DNA of 64,000 nucleotides from Erinaceus europaeus (taxonomy: Eukaryota; Chordata; Mammalia; Eulipotyphla; Erinaceidae), in contig NC_080168.1 of assembly GCF_950295315.1 (NCBI RefSeq), positions 71,166,008 through 71,230,007 of the forward strand, read 5' to 3'. The position numbers and the translations under genes are program-made. Positions 1 through 10,044 of the stretch are shown one piece after another. The notes below the pieces were generated by a model. The model saw nothing but the letters and a program-made list of their open reading frames with translations, had not been told where the DNA came from and did not search any database. Numbering within the stretch: position 1 is the first letter of the stretch; each line of letters starts with the position of its first letter.

Positions 1-383
1 CAGCCATTAGTGATAATTGCTGCTAGAGCAATGACAAAACTGGAGCTGGTGCAGTAAAACAAACAGCTCACGGAAGGCTTCCCATCAACATTTGATTTAT
101 GTTAATTGCCCCAGGGAGAGAGCTCCCTGGGTCACATTTAGTGCTCCTGAAGTGACTCCCATCAGTTTGGGGCTGAGGGTTAATGAGGGTTAATGTCTTA
201 AGTTCAAGCCACTCAGCCTTTTTTCACCTCTGCTGTCCAGTTCAAGCCTTTTCTGGTATGGCTCAAACTTTTGTTGACTGTCAGAGTTCTGGTAGGATAT
301 CATTATGCAAACCCAAATCTCAGGGGGGAAAAAAAAGCCTCAGGAGCACTTCAAGAGCTGTGTATAACTTAGCTGCAGCAGAT
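1..383. other. LATS2 intron, no recognised element
   Basis: Unique-looking intronic sequence. I see no exon or repeat family here. Confidence 0.5.
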
Positions 384-385
384 TA

Positions 386-606
386 TAAGAATTCCAGCAG
401 CCCAGGAGTTGGGATAAGCATTAGACTCTTCAGCATAAGGTCCCGAGTTCAATCCCTGGCAATGCACGTGCCAGAGAGATGCTCTGCTTCTTTCTCTACC
501 CCCTTTTCACTCTCGCACTAATAAATATTTACTTTTAGATGCTCTGCTTCTTTCCCTACCCCTTTCTCACTCTCTCACTAATAAATATTTACTCGTTTAA
601 GAATTC
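386..606 (+). mobile_element. family C SINE with duplicated tail
   Basis: Flanked by AAGAATTC at about 386 and 599. The tail module GATGCTCTGC...AATATTTACT is present twice in tandem (about 479-538 and 539-598). Confidence 0.75.
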
Positions 607-1184
607 TAATGGAATGGCTCTGAAGCTTGATTATCTGCAGCTTCTCTTCTCTCCCACCGTCCTGTGTTTAAACTGTAGTCCAGTGTTATTCTGTCTTCTT
701 TGGAGTTCAAGGGCTACTCTCACCCACTCCTTCCTCAGAACAGCAGTAATCAGCCATGCTGTCTCAGGGCTTGGGGTGCACTAATGGCAGCACACATTGT
801 CACACTCAGTGTTTGACTCATTGCACATGCACACACATTTCCCATTTGATTAGGACTAGCACCTGTCAAAAGTACTGCATATTTCTAAACTTTTTTTACC
901 CCCACACTCCTTGGTGAAATGAAATCATGGGAGAAAAGTACTCCATCTCTGGGTAACTGAACGACCAGCACTGCCCTGAATACAACTCAAAGGAGGAGGG
1001 ATGAGAAGGTTCAGGAATGTCCGGAGGTGGAGCAGGAAGTGGGAACACAATGGCCTGGGGTGGAGTAGTTCCTCTACTTCTTCCTCCTCCTCCTCTTCCT
1101 CCTTTCTTCATCTTCTCCTTCTTGTTCTGTATTTATTTTACTTTCATCTTTTTTTTTTACAAGATTTACAGTTTATAAACTGTA
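607..1184. other. intronic sequence with pyrimidine-rich tract
   Basis: Mostly unique sequence; 1070-1160 is a CTT/CCT-rich tract. No exon seen. Confidence 0.5.
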
Positions 1185-1196
1185 ACTGTAAATCTT

Positions 1197-1421
1197 GGTT
1201 TGTTTTTATTATTTTTTTTTTTTAGAAAACTTTATTTAATTTTATAGGACAGAGAGAAATTGATGAGGGAAGGTAGATAGAGAAGGACAGAGAGACACCT
1301 GTAGCACTGCTTCACCACTTGTGAAGCTTTCTCTCTGCAGTGGGGACTGGGGGACTTGAACCTAGGTCCTTGAGCATGGTAGTGTGCACTTAGCCAGCTG
1401 TACCACCACCTGGCCCCATAA
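1197..1421 (-). mobile_element. family A SINE
   Basis: Flanked by the perfect 12-base duplication ACTGTAAATCTT at 1185-1196 and 1422-1433. Confidence 0.85.
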
Positions 1422-1446
1422 ACTGTAAATCTTTAAAAAAAAAAGA

Positions 1447-1572
1447 TTTTTTTTTTTTTATGAGTGAGAGGGAGAGAGAACCAACTAGAGTATCACTCTG
1501 GCACATGTGATGCTTAGGATTTCATGTTGGAGGGTCCAGTGCTCTAAACACTGCACCACCTCCCAGGTCACT
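1447..1572 (-). mobile_element. family C SINE
   Basis: Reverse-oriented copy ending in CCACCTCCCAGGTCAC, with a T-run at its left edge. Confidence 0.7.
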
Positions 1573-1755
1573 AGAAACCTTTTGAAAGGAGGGTGGAAAA
1601 TGACTGAGAAGACACTAGCAAGCCCCTCCCCTCTTTGTGTCCTATACACCTGCCCATCTTCCTGGATTGAAGAGAGGGTGCAGTGGTCAGCCCAAGACTT
1701 GCATGCCTGGGGCCCAGGGTTACATTTCCACACTACAGTGCTTTGCTTTCTCAAT

Positions 1756-1757
<2 letters not shown>

Positions 1758-1815
<58 letters not shown>

Positions 1816-1816
1816 A
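1758..1816. repeat. (TG)n microsatellite
   Basis: About 29 TG units. It creates spurious poly-Cys-Val or poly-Thr-His open frames. Confidence 0.95.
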
Positions 1817-1835
1817 AAATATATATAAAATATAT

Positions 1836-2395
1836 GCTGGGCACAGGCTCAACTGATTAAGCACACATGTTACAGTGCACAAGGACCTGGGTTCAAGCCC
1901 CTGCTCCCTACCTGCAAGAGTGGGGCACTTCATGAGTGGTGAAGCAGTGCTGCACGTGTCTTTCTTTCTTTTTTTTTTAAATTTTTTATTTAAGAAAGGA
2001 TTAATGAACAAAAACATAAGGTAGGAGGGGTACAACTCCACACAATTCCCACCACCCAATCTCCATAACCCACCCCCTCCCATGGTAGCTTTCCCATTCT
2101 CTATCCCTCTGGGAGCATGGACCCAGGGTCATTGAGGGTTGCAGAAGGTAGAAGGTCTGGCTTCTGTAATTGCTTCCCCACTGAACATGGGCGTTGACTG
2201 GTCGGTCCATACTCCCAGTCTGCCTCTCTCTTTCCCTAGTAAGGTGTGTCTCTGGGGAAGCTGAGCTCCAGGACACATTGGTGGGTATTCTTTTAAATTA
2301 AAAAAAATTTTTTTTTTGCATGTGTCTTTCTCCCTCTCTCCCTCCTTCGTCCCTTTTGATTTCTCTCTGTCCTAGCAAAGAAAAATAAACATTTA
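1836..2395 (+). mobile_element. family A SINE interrupted by an R element
   Basis: The head runs 1836-1965 and the tail resumes at about 2317. The break is flanked by TGCACGTGTCTTTCT (1951-1965) and TGCATGTGTCTTTCT (2317-2331), one mismatch in 15. Confidence 0.8.
1966..2316 (-). mobile_element. R element, 5'-truncated copy nested in a SINE
   Basis: Unclassified retroposon found repeatedly in this window (also 21265, 25545, 27869, 28680, 32025, 49857). On its sense strand it ends GTTGTACCCCTCCTACC... followed by an AATAAA-containing A-rich tail. Variable 5' truncation, A-tail and target-site duplication show L1-type target-primed insertion. Confidence 0.75.
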
Positions 2396-2487
2396 AACAT
2401 CTCAGTATGAACATTTTGGCACATTTGCCACTACCACATTTCCAAAGAAAACCCTGACTAGTATCACATTGCTGTGTAGTCTTAGCA

Positions 2488-2512
2488 GTGTGTGTATGTG
2501 TGTGTGTGTGTG
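2488..2512. repeat. short (GT)n run
   Basis: Interrupted GT repeat inside otherwise unique intronic sequence (2396-2760), in which no exon is seen. Confidence 0.7.
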
Positions 2513-2762
2513 GGGGACTGAAAACAAAAACAAACAAACAAAATCCCTTAATTTGTTCTCCTGCTAGTGGCCCTCAGGCCCACCGCTGTCATTTTTCAAG
2601 CCTGCATCTCCTTTTCCTCAGTTTCTGGCCACCTTTCCTCTGGTGAGCCACCCCTCCTTGGGAACCCCTGCAGCACCATGGACAGCCCTGGAGAGGGGAG
2701 GGGCTCCATGGCTGGCAAATTGGTGCTGATCCATCTCCTCTCATTCTCTAAAATAATCAGAG

Positions 2763-2935
2763 GGCTGGGCAGTAGCACACCCGGTTGAACACATTATCAT
2801 GCACAAGGATGGGGTTCAAGCCCCTGGGCTCTGCTTGCAGGGGGGGAAGCTTCATGAGCAGTGAAGTGTGCTGCATCTCCCCCCCACCCCTTCTCAGTTT
2901 CTATATATCCAAAACAAACAAACAAATAAATAAAA
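2763..2935 (+). mobile_element. family A SINE
   Basis: B box GGTTCAAGCCC at about 2813; tail of AAACAAACAAATAAATAAA. Confidence 0.8.
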
Positions 2936-3309
2936 TATTTAAAATAATACACAGAGAGGATTGAGGACAGAAAGGGTCAGCTCACTCTCAGCTGTACCCT
3001 CACCCCTCCCCCCAGAGGGTATTTCCTTGGTCTAGCATTTGTCCTGGAGACTGCGAGTGATTTCACCCATCCCACCCCAAGCTAGTTTTGCCATCCAGAG
3101 AGAAAGAAACAGATGTCAGAGCTTCCCCTGGTGCTGTGGCATACCCCACAAGCCTGGCTGAATGTGTGTTGGGCTCTGTCCTCACCCTAGGATGCACACC
3201 CCATGCAGCGCATCCTGAGGTGGGGTGAGGGGATCGGCATCCAATGGTCCAGGTTGGGAAAGACATCACGGCAGGGCTAGGCTCCCATGTGCTCTCCGTG
3301 TCCCCCCAG

Positions 3310-3442
3310 GAGATGGCGGGCAGGGCGCTGAAGCAGACTGGCAGCAGAAGCATCGAGGCTGCCCTGGAGTACATCAGCAAGATGGGCTACCTGGACCCCC
3401 ACAATGAGCAGATCGTGCGTGTCATCAAGCAGACGTCTCCAG
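3310..3442 (+). CDS. LATS2: LATS2 exon 3, second half of the UBA domain
   Basis: The exon follows a C-rich tract and AG acceptor at 3308-3309 and ends at a GT donor at 3443; 44 codons plus one base (phase 1). It encodes EMAGRALKQTGSRSIEAALE and onwards to KQTSPG, the second and third helices of the LATS2 ubiquitin-associated domain (human residues about 98-139). The domain is known to bind ubiquitin and is split between exons 2 and 3; exon 2 is outside the window. The only difference I notice from human is YLDPH for YLDPR. An open frame continues past the donor to 3675, but the homology stops at the splice site. Confidence 0.95.
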
Positions 3443-3682
3443 GTGATGGCACACCAGCCCTGGAGGGTAGGGTGGGGCAGGGGCTCCACCTGCAGCCACC
3501 TGTGTCTCTTCCACTTAGCGATGGCTGTGCTTCATTTATGAAAGATTGGGCAATCCAGGTGCAGCAGAACGTAGTGAAAGTGTTCTTTTCACTGTCTCCT
3601 AGTCTTTCTTTGTTTCCTTTTCCTTTTAGACCCTCAATTCACCCCCGCCCCCAGTGCTGCTTAATGACTAAATGAATAAGCC

Positions 3683-3825
3683 ACCTGGGAGGTGGCACAA
3701 TGGATTAAGTGTTAGGCTCTCAAGCATGAGGTCCTGATTTCAGTGCCCAGCATTGCATGTGCTAGAAGGATGCTCTAATCCTTTCTCTCTTCCTTTCTTT
3801 CTCATGAATAAATATATTTTAAATG
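3683..3825 (+). mobile_element. family C SINE
   Basis: Lies 240 bases downstream of exon 3; tail AATAAATATATTTT. Confidence 0.75.
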
Positions 3826-3844
3826 AATAAATAAAATCTACTTC

Positions 3845-4200
3845 ATGGGCCAAGAGACAGCTCTGTAGTTACCATACAAAGTTGGATGAAGCAGGGGCCA
3901 GGCGGCGATACACCTGGTTAAGTGCTCAAACTACAGTGCACAAGGACTGGGTTCAAGCCCCTGGTCCCCACCTGCAGGGGGAAATTTCACAAGAGGTGAA
4001 GCAGGGCTGCTCTGTCTCCCTCCCTCTTTATCTCCCCTTTGCTCTTAATTTCTCTATCTCTATCCAATAATAAATAAATAAAATTTATTTTTAAAAAAAG
4101 TTACATGAAGCTTCAAGGCTCAAGCCCCATCTATACCAGGGGGAGTTCCACAGGTGTCAGAGTGGTGCTCTGTAGGCATTTCTCTCTCTCTACCTCCCTC
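3845..4200 (+). mobile_element. older tRNA-like SINE split by a family A SINE
   Basis: The outer element (about 3845-3885 and 4105-4200, type E-like) is interrupted by a family A SINE at about 3894-4097. Flanks AAGTTGGATGAAGC and AAGTTACATGAAGC give a diverged duplication. Confidence 0.6.
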
Positions 4201-4422
4201 TCTCTACTGTGCCTTTTCCCCTGATACCAGCCATGCTTGGCTATGAGCTGCAGCGGTCCTATTGACCGTCCAGAGTTTTGGAGAGGCATAAGACAGGTGG
4301 GCAGGTGTGCCCAGGGTTAGTTCTCAGAGCCTGCAGTATCACAGTCACTATCTGGGAACCCTGAGAGTGTACGGGCCCTGCCCAACAGTCTCTGGGACAC
4401 TGTTCTTGTCCTTTCCCTGCAG

Positions 4423-5690
4423 GAAAGGGTGCTATGCCTGCTCCCGAACCTCGAAGGCCTAGCGACCCCTTCCCGCCCTACCGCCAGCTGGCCGGCACAA
4501 CCTTCGAGGGTGGCCTGGAGGAGGTGCCCCGGCAGTACCTGGACTTGGTCTATGCTGGTATGGGACCAGTGCACCAGCCCAAGGGCTATGCTGCCAGCGT
4601 GGAGGCAGCAGCGGGGGGCAGCTTCCCAGGGGGCCAAGCCCTCCCTCTGCAGGGTCCCACCTATAGACCCCACCTGCTCGGCCCAGGGGAGCTGCGGGGC
4701 TACAGCGTCCAACGCAGCCCCTCCTTCCAGAGCCAGACTCAGGAGGCGGGAGGCTACGCCAGCCTGGCCGCCAAGGGGCCGGCTGGGTTGGGCCCCGGAC
4801 ACCCCTTTCCACCCCCGGGAGCCCCAGCCGGCCTTTATGTGCCACACCTGCACCACAAAGGGGCACGCACTGGGGCGCCCCGAGGCCAGGGCTTTGTGGG
4901 TGACAGCCCCCCACAAGGACTGCTGACTCCCTCCCGCAACAGCCTCAACATGGACCTTAGCACGACGCCCCCCTGGCCGGCAGCCACGCCGCCCCGTCGG
5001 GACTCCCTGCAGCAGGCAGGCCAGCTTGCAGGCTTCCTGCCCGAGGACCCCACGCCCAGCCGGACCAATTCCTTCAGCAGCCATCCACCTCCCGCTGTGG
5101 CCTCTCCCAACAGCATTACCACAGTCACCGCTGCCCACATCCTGCACCCAGTCAAGAGCGTGCGGGTGCTGCGGCCAGAGCCTCAGACAGCTGTAGGGCC
5201 CTCCCACCCGGCTTGGGTGGCTGCACCAACCCCAGCAGCAGGGGACAGCCTGGATGCCCGGGAAGAGCCGCCTGCCACAGCACTGGGGGGGGCCGGACAG
5301 CACCCAAGGGACACAGACTTCCCCAGCCCGGAGTCCCGCTGCCCGCCACCTCCCTACCCCAAGCACCTGCTGCTGCAGGGCCCAGCAGACGTGGACAGCC
5401 TGTGCGCGGGCCTGGAGCAGAGCCTGCCCGCGGGCCCCTCCCCACGCAGCGGCAATAGGGGCCCCAAGGTTGCTAAGGGGGACAAGGGTGCCAAGGACAA
5501 GAAGCAAATCCAGACCTCTCCTGTGCCTGTGCGCAAGAGCAGCGGGGACGAGGAGAAGCGGGAGTCTCGCATCAAGAGCTACTCACCCTACGCCTTCAAG
5601 TTCTTCATGGAGCAGCACGTGGAGAACGTCATCAAGACCTACCAGCAGAAGGTCACCCGCCGGCTGCAGCTGGAGCAGGAGATGGCCAAA
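4423..5690 (+). CDS. LATS2: LATS2 exon 4, proline-rich linker, PPxY motif and MOB1-binding region
   Basis: A large exon of 1,268 bases with acceptor AG at 4421-4422 after a pyrimidine tract and donor GTAACG at 5691. It encodes the poorly conserved linker followed by a strongly conserved end. Visible landmarks: RRDS (Ser codon 5004-5006) and RTNS (Ser codon 5070-5072), which match described kinase-target serines of human LATS2; the VTAAHILHPVKSVRVLRPEP block; the PPPPY motif at 5343-5357, the type of motif that binds YAP/TAZ WW domains; and the helical SYSPYAFKFFMEQHVENVIK segment that starts the MOB1-binding N-terminal regulatory domain. Compared with human from memory, the Pro-Ala dipeptide repeat is almost gone and about eight residues directly after PPPPYPKHLLL are replaced by a shorter sequence. 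The exon is very GC-rich, so long open frames on other strands here are shadows. Confidence 0.95.
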
Positions 5691-5749
5691 GTAACGTCCC
5701 CTGGCCTCCTGGCGGGGAGGGACAGGGGAGCTCAGTGGGTGGCTTCTTT

Positions 5750-6182
5750 CCTCCAGCAGGGAAGTTGGAGTTTATTCACACTCTGGTAATTGAGACTTGT
5801 TCCTGTAGTGTACACTCTCAGCCAGCAGGGGGCAGGTTTGGGGCTCATTCCTGCAGTTAATGCTCCCGGCCAACCGGAGGACTGGGGCTCCTTCCTGCAG
5901 TTCACACTCCCGGCCAGCAGGGGTGAATGGATGGGATGGTGGGGTTCATTCCTGCAGTTCACACTGGTTTAGGGCTTGTTCCTGTAGTTCACATTCACAG
6001 CCAGCAGAGGTGAAGTTTGGGGCTCATTCCTGCAGTTCATGATCCTGGCCAGCAAGGGGTGGGGGGTGGAGGGAGTGTTGAGGCTTATTCTTGCTGCTCA
6101 TTCCTGTAATATATAGTCCTAGTCAGCTGAGGGTGTGGGGCACATTCCTGCAGTCTTCGCTCCCAACCAGCAGAGGGGGGGG
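5750..6182 (+). repeat. diverged minisatellite in LATS2 intron 4 with CTCF-like core in most units
   Basis: The 555-base intron is largely filled by about eight imperfect repeats whose unit reads CATTCCTGCAGTTCACACTC, then CCAGCAGRGG, with spacing of roughly 30-75 bases. The TTCCTGYAG part recurs near 5800, 5847, 5891, 5948, 5979, 6026, 6100 and 6144. The CCAGCAG part recurs at 5753, 5822, 5914, 6001, 6049 and 6167. The copy at 5822-5835 is CCAGCAGGGGGCAG, a full match to the CTCF core consensus. Confidence 0.8.
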
Positions 6183-6245
6183 GGTGTTGCGGCGGGGCTA
6201 CCTGCAGGAGTGACAGGTGCACTCCTATCGCCCCTATTCCCCCAG

Positions 6246-6828
6246 GCCGGCCTGTGTGCTGCTGAGCAGGAACAGATGCGGAAGATCCTATACCAGAAGG
6301 AATCCAACTATAACCGGCTAAAGCGTGCCAAGCTGGACAAGTCCATGTTTGTGAAACTCAAGACTCTGGGCGTGGGCGCCTTCGGGGAAGTGTGCTTGGC
6401 CTGCAAGGTGGACACACGCGGCCTGTACGCCATGAAGACGCTGCGCAAGAAGGACGTGCTCAGCCGCAACCAGGTGGCCCACGTCAAGGCGGAGCGTGAC
6501 ATCCTGGCCGAGGCTGACAACGAGTGGGTGGTGAAGCTCTACTACTCCTTCCAAGACAAGGACAGCCTCTACTTCGTCATGGACTACATCCCCGGGGGCG
6601 ACATGATGAGCCTGCTCATCCGCCTTGAGGTCTTCCCTGAGCCGCTGGCTCGCTTCTACCTGGCCGAGCTGACCCTGGCCATTGAGAGTGTGCACCGCAT
6701 GGGCTTCATCCACCGCGACATCAAGCCGGACAACATTCTCATCGACCTGGACGGACACATTAAACTCACGGACTTTGGCCTCTGCACTGGTTTCCGCTGG
6801 ACACACAACTCCAAGTACTACCAGAAAG
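6246..6828 (+). CDS. LATS2: LATS2 exon 5, end of MOB1-binding region and kinase N-lobe to DFG
   Basis: 583 bases, acceptor AG at 6244-6245, donor GT at 6829, ending in phase 1. It begins AGLCAAEQEQMRKILYQKES, the end of the MOB1-binding helices, and enters the protein kinase domain. Seen in order: glycine loop LGVGAFGEV from about 6366; YAMK with the ATP-anchoring lysine codon at 6435-6437; VKAERDILAEADNEWVVKLY; hinge region MDYIPGGDMM; catalytic FIHRDIKPDN (Asp codon 6717-6719); and LTDFGLC (DFG codons 6771-6779). All catalytic residues are intact, so this is a functional Ser/Thr kinase of the NDR/LATS branch of AGC kinases. Substitutions from human are conservative (VGAFGEV for IGAFGEV, DTRGLY for DTHALY). 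Confidence 0.97.
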
Positions 6829-7080
6829 GTAGGGCCCTGAGTGTTGTAGCCTCCTGCCTGCCACCATCAGGTTCAGTCCCTTGGGTGATAGGCACCTTCT
6901 AGAGGGACACTGCTACATCGCTGAGGGTGTCTATTGAGTTTGTGGAGTTCTGTTTTGCTTCTATCTCTATCTCTTATCTCTCTGCAGCATCAGGGAATGG
7001 ACCCATGGCTTCATGCTTGTGCCACATCATTGCTAAAAGGGATCCTTGGACCAATTTTATTACTTACTCTCATTCAATTT
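6829..7080. other. LATS2 intron 5, start, no recognised element
   Basis: Possible decayed SINE around 6940-7060; nothing else supported. Confidence 0.4.
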
Positions 7081-7084
7081 TTTT

Positions 7085-7628
7085 AAAAATTTTTTAATAT
7101 TTATTTATTTATTCCCTTTTGTTGCCCTTGTACTTATTGTTATTGTTAATGATGTCATGGTTGTTGGATAGTACAGAGAGAAATGAAGAGAGGAGGGAGT
7201 CGGGTGGTAGCGCAGCGGGTTAAGTGCACATGGCACGAAGTGCAGGGACCAGCATAAGGATCCCTGATCGAGCCCCCTGCTCCTCACAGTCTTTCTCTCC
7301 CCCTCTCTGTCTTCCCCTTCTCTCTCCATTTCTCTCTGTCCTATCCAACAACGATGACATCAATAACAACAACAATAATAACTACAACAATAAAACAACA
7401 AGGGCAACAAAAGGGAATAAATAAATACAAAAAAAATTAAAAAAAAAAAAGAAATGGAGAGAGGAGGGGAAGACGGGGAGAGAAACATAGACACCTGCAG
7501 ACCTGCTTCACCGCCTGTGAAGAGACTCCTCTGCAGGTGGGGAGCTGGGGGCTCGAACCAGGATCGTCAGCCAGTCCTTGCACTTTGCACCATGTGCACT
7601 TAACCCGCTGTGCTACCGCCCAACTCCC
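7085..7628 (-). mobile_element. family B SINE split by an inverted family B SINE
   Basis: Tail half 7085-7195, head half 7450-7628. The break is bordered by AGAAATGAAGAGAGGAG (7179-7195) and AGAAATGGAGAGAGGAG (7450-7466), a 17-base duplication with one mismatch. Confidence 0.85.
7196..7449 (+). mobile_element. family B SINE nested in an opposite-oriented family B SINE
   Basis: Complete copy from GGAGTCGGGTGGTAGCGCAG to an A-run. With its host it forms a long inverted repeat in LATS2 pre-mRNA, a candidate double-stranded RNA and editing substrate. Confidence 0.85.
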
Positions 7629-7739
7629 AAGTTATTATTTTTTATTTATTAAATCACTTACTGTTTTTTTTAACTTAAAGACTTTCTTTAAAAAACTATT
7701 TCTCAATGCATTTCTATTTTTACTTATTATTCAATTATT

Positions 7740-8066
7740 TTTATTTATTTATTTATTTATTTGTTTTTGCCTCCAGGGCTATTGCTGGGACTCAGTGCCT
7801 ACACTACAAATTCACTGCTCCTGGAGGCCATTTTTCCCATTTTGTTGCCCTTGTTATTATTGTCATTGCTGTTGTTGGATATGACAGAGAGAAACCGAGA
7901 GAAGAGGGGAAGACAGGAAGGGGGAGAGAAAGATAGACACCTGTCTAGAAAGCTCACCCCCCACCTCCCCATAGGTGGGGAGCCAGGGGTTTGAACCAGG
8001 ATCCTTACGCCTGTCCTTGTGCTTTGTACCATGTGTGCTTAACCCGCTGCACTACTACCCAGCCCC
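7740..8066 (-). mobile_element. family B2 SINE
   Basis: Complete, with GCCTCCAGGGCTATTGCTGG tail portion and (ATTT)n at its left edge. Confidence 0.8.
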
Positions 8067-8241
8067 CTATTCATTTATTTAATGTGATAGGAGAGAGAGA
8101 TGGGAAGGGGAGGTAGAGACAGAGAGATCCTGCAGCACTGCTTCACTGCACATGAAGCTTCACCTTTGCAGGTGGGTACTAGGAGCTTGAACCTGAGTTC
8201 ACGTCCATGTGCTGAGCTGGTTGTACCACCACCAGGCTCCC
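8067..8241 (-). mobile_element. family A SINE
   Basis: Directly abuts the previous SINE. Followed by AT-rich low-complexity sequence at 8285-8360. Confidence 0.75.
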
Positions 8242-8359
8242 ATTCACTACATTTTAATTTATTTTCTTGTTTACTTATTCATTTGCTGTATTGTATTTCT
8301 ATTATAAAAATAAATAATAATATAATATTATAATATATAATAATATAATAAAATATAAT

Positions 8360-8613
8360 AAATTTATTGCTACCAGGGTTATTCCTGGGGCTCAGTGTTT
8401 ATATGACAAGTCCACTGCTCCAGGCAGTCATTTTTCCTTTTTTGGTTTTAGATAGGAAACATATTGAGCGAGAGGGAGGAAGACAGATACCTGTAGCACC
8501 GCTTCATCACCCATGAAGCTTCCCCCCATAAAGGTGGAGACTGGAGACTTGAACTGGGGTCCTTAGGCCTGATGGCATGTGCTTTCAACTGGGTGTGCCA
8601 CTGCCTGGCTCCC
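8360..8613 (-). mobile_element. family B2/A SINE
   Basis: Reverse copy with a CTACCAGGGTTATTCCTGGG tail portion; diverged. Confidence 0.7.
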
Positions 8614-8654
8614 TGGACCAAGTTTTTAATTTTTTATTATTTTTTAATTATTTT

Positions 8655-8772
8655 TTTAAACCAGAGCACTGTTCAGCTTTGGCTTATGGTAGTGCAGGGG
8701 ATTGAACCTGGGACTTTGGAGCCTCAGGCATGAGAGTCTATTTGAATAACCATTATGCTATCTACCCTCTGC
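8655..8772 (-). mobile_element. family D SINE
   Basis: Contains ATAACCATTATGCTATCTAC, the reverse of the family D A-box region. A decayed type E fragment follows to about 8880. Confidence 0.8.
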
Positions 8773-9131
8773 TCAAATTTTTAATTTTTATTTCAGTGAC
8801 AGAAAGGTGAGACACCAAAGTACTGCTCCACCATCTTTGGAGCTCCCCCTAGGTGCTGTCCATGCTAGCCTTCTGGGGTTCTCAGTATGTGGGACCCTGC
8901 AAAGAGTGAGTTTTCCACTGGATGAGACCTGAACCTGGAGCCTCTGGGGCCCCAGGCATGCAAGGCTGGTGCACTAATGCTGAGCTAGTTCCCGGCATCC
9001 CAACACCTGCCATGCACAGTGCTCTCATGTGGTACCAGGGGCTCAGCCAGGTCCTTGTCCTGACACAGCACCTCCGGGGCCTCACCTTCCCCCTCACCAC
9101 TTCTTTCCTCCCCACCCGCCCCGGGTGAAAG

Positions 9132-9314
9132 GAAGCCACGTGAGGCAGGACAGCATGGAGCCGGGCGACCTGTGGGATGACACTGCCAACTGTCGCTGCG
9201 GGGACCGGCTGAAGACTCTGGAGCAGCGGGCACGTAGGCAGCACCAGAGATGCCTGGCACACTCCCTGGTGGGAACCCCTAATTACATCGCACCTGAGGT
9301 GCTGCTCCGCAAAG
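9132..9314 (+). CDS. LATS2: LATS2 exon 6, kinase insert and activation loop
   Basis: 183 bases, phase 1 at both ends. The acceptor AG is at 9130-9131, preceded by a pyrimidine-rich stretch and a purine interruption (GGGTGAAAG), a slightly unusual acceptor. It encodes GSHVRQDSMEPGDLWDD and on through DRLKTLEQRARRQHQRCLAH, the long NDR/LATS-specific insert between subdomains VII and VIII, then HSLVGTPNYIAPEVLLRK. The activation-loop serine (human Ser872) is the codon at 9263-9265; phosphorylation here activates LATS kinases. The APE motif follows. The donor is GTGGGT at 9315. Confidence 0.95.
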
Positions 9315-9765
9315 GTGGGTACCTCAGCCTGGACTGGAGACCCCACAGCCAGGTGCACTCCTGGTGGGGTGGTCGTGTCCCTGGAGACATCTGTCCTGCC
9401 CTGGGAGGTGATAATGTGGGTGCAGGGTGAGGGGTGCCTGCCCTGAACCCAGGGTTCTTACCAATTCTGTGCCGGGGAACATCTAAGAGGGCTCCAGGGA
9501 CAGGGACACACTCAGGGCTGCACTCCCCCCGCCACGCACACACACAAACACACTCTCATACACTCATCGTTATATCCCATGGCTCACAGATTCCTTCAGC
9601 TTCCCTGGGCCAGTCTAGGAAGCCTAGATTTAGGGTTCAGTGCTTAACAAGCCCTGGGAATTTGGTGAAGGTTGTTCCTGAAGCTAGGTGCCTGGAGGAT
9701 TAGGCTGGCTTGCTGACTGAAGATCCATTTGACAGTTGGAGAGATGGGGGTTTAGATTACAGTGC
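9315..9765. other. LATS2 intron 6, unique part
   Basis: No exon or repeat recognised apart from a short CA-rich run at 9535-9555. Confidence 0.5.
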
Positions 9766-9767
9766 GG

Positions 9768-10043
9768 TATCATTTATTTTATTTTATTTTATTTTGCCAT
9801 CGGGGTTATCATTATCACTGGGGCTCAGTGCCTGGATAACTCTACCAGTCCTGGTGGCCTCTCTTCTCTCTTTTTCTTTCTTTTTTTTAGTTCTTTCTTT
9901 TATTTGATAGGACAGCAAGAAACTGAAGGGGAAGGGGAGATAAAGGAGAGAGAAAGAGAGAGACACATGTAGACCTGTTATACCACTCATGAAGTTAGTT
10001 TTCCCCCCTGCAGGTGGGGAGCAAGGACTTAGGGCTCCCCCCG
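9768..10043 (-). mobile_element. family B2 SINE, head lost
   Basis: (ATTTT)n at the left edge. The copy breaks off in the head where the next SINE's T-run begins. Confidence 0.75.
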
Positions 10044-10044
10044 C

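Noticed and set aside
1485..2083. Open frames rich in His-Thr or Cys-Val
   Set aside because: They are translations of the (TG)n microsatellite.
3310..3675. Extension of exon 3 beyond 3442
   Set aside because: The frame stays open to 3675, but homology ends at the GT donor and resumes in phase at 4423.
4317..5507. 396-codon open frame on the minus strand
   Set aside because: It lies antisense to LATS2 exon 4, where high GC and proline codons suppress stops on all frames; no recognisable protein.
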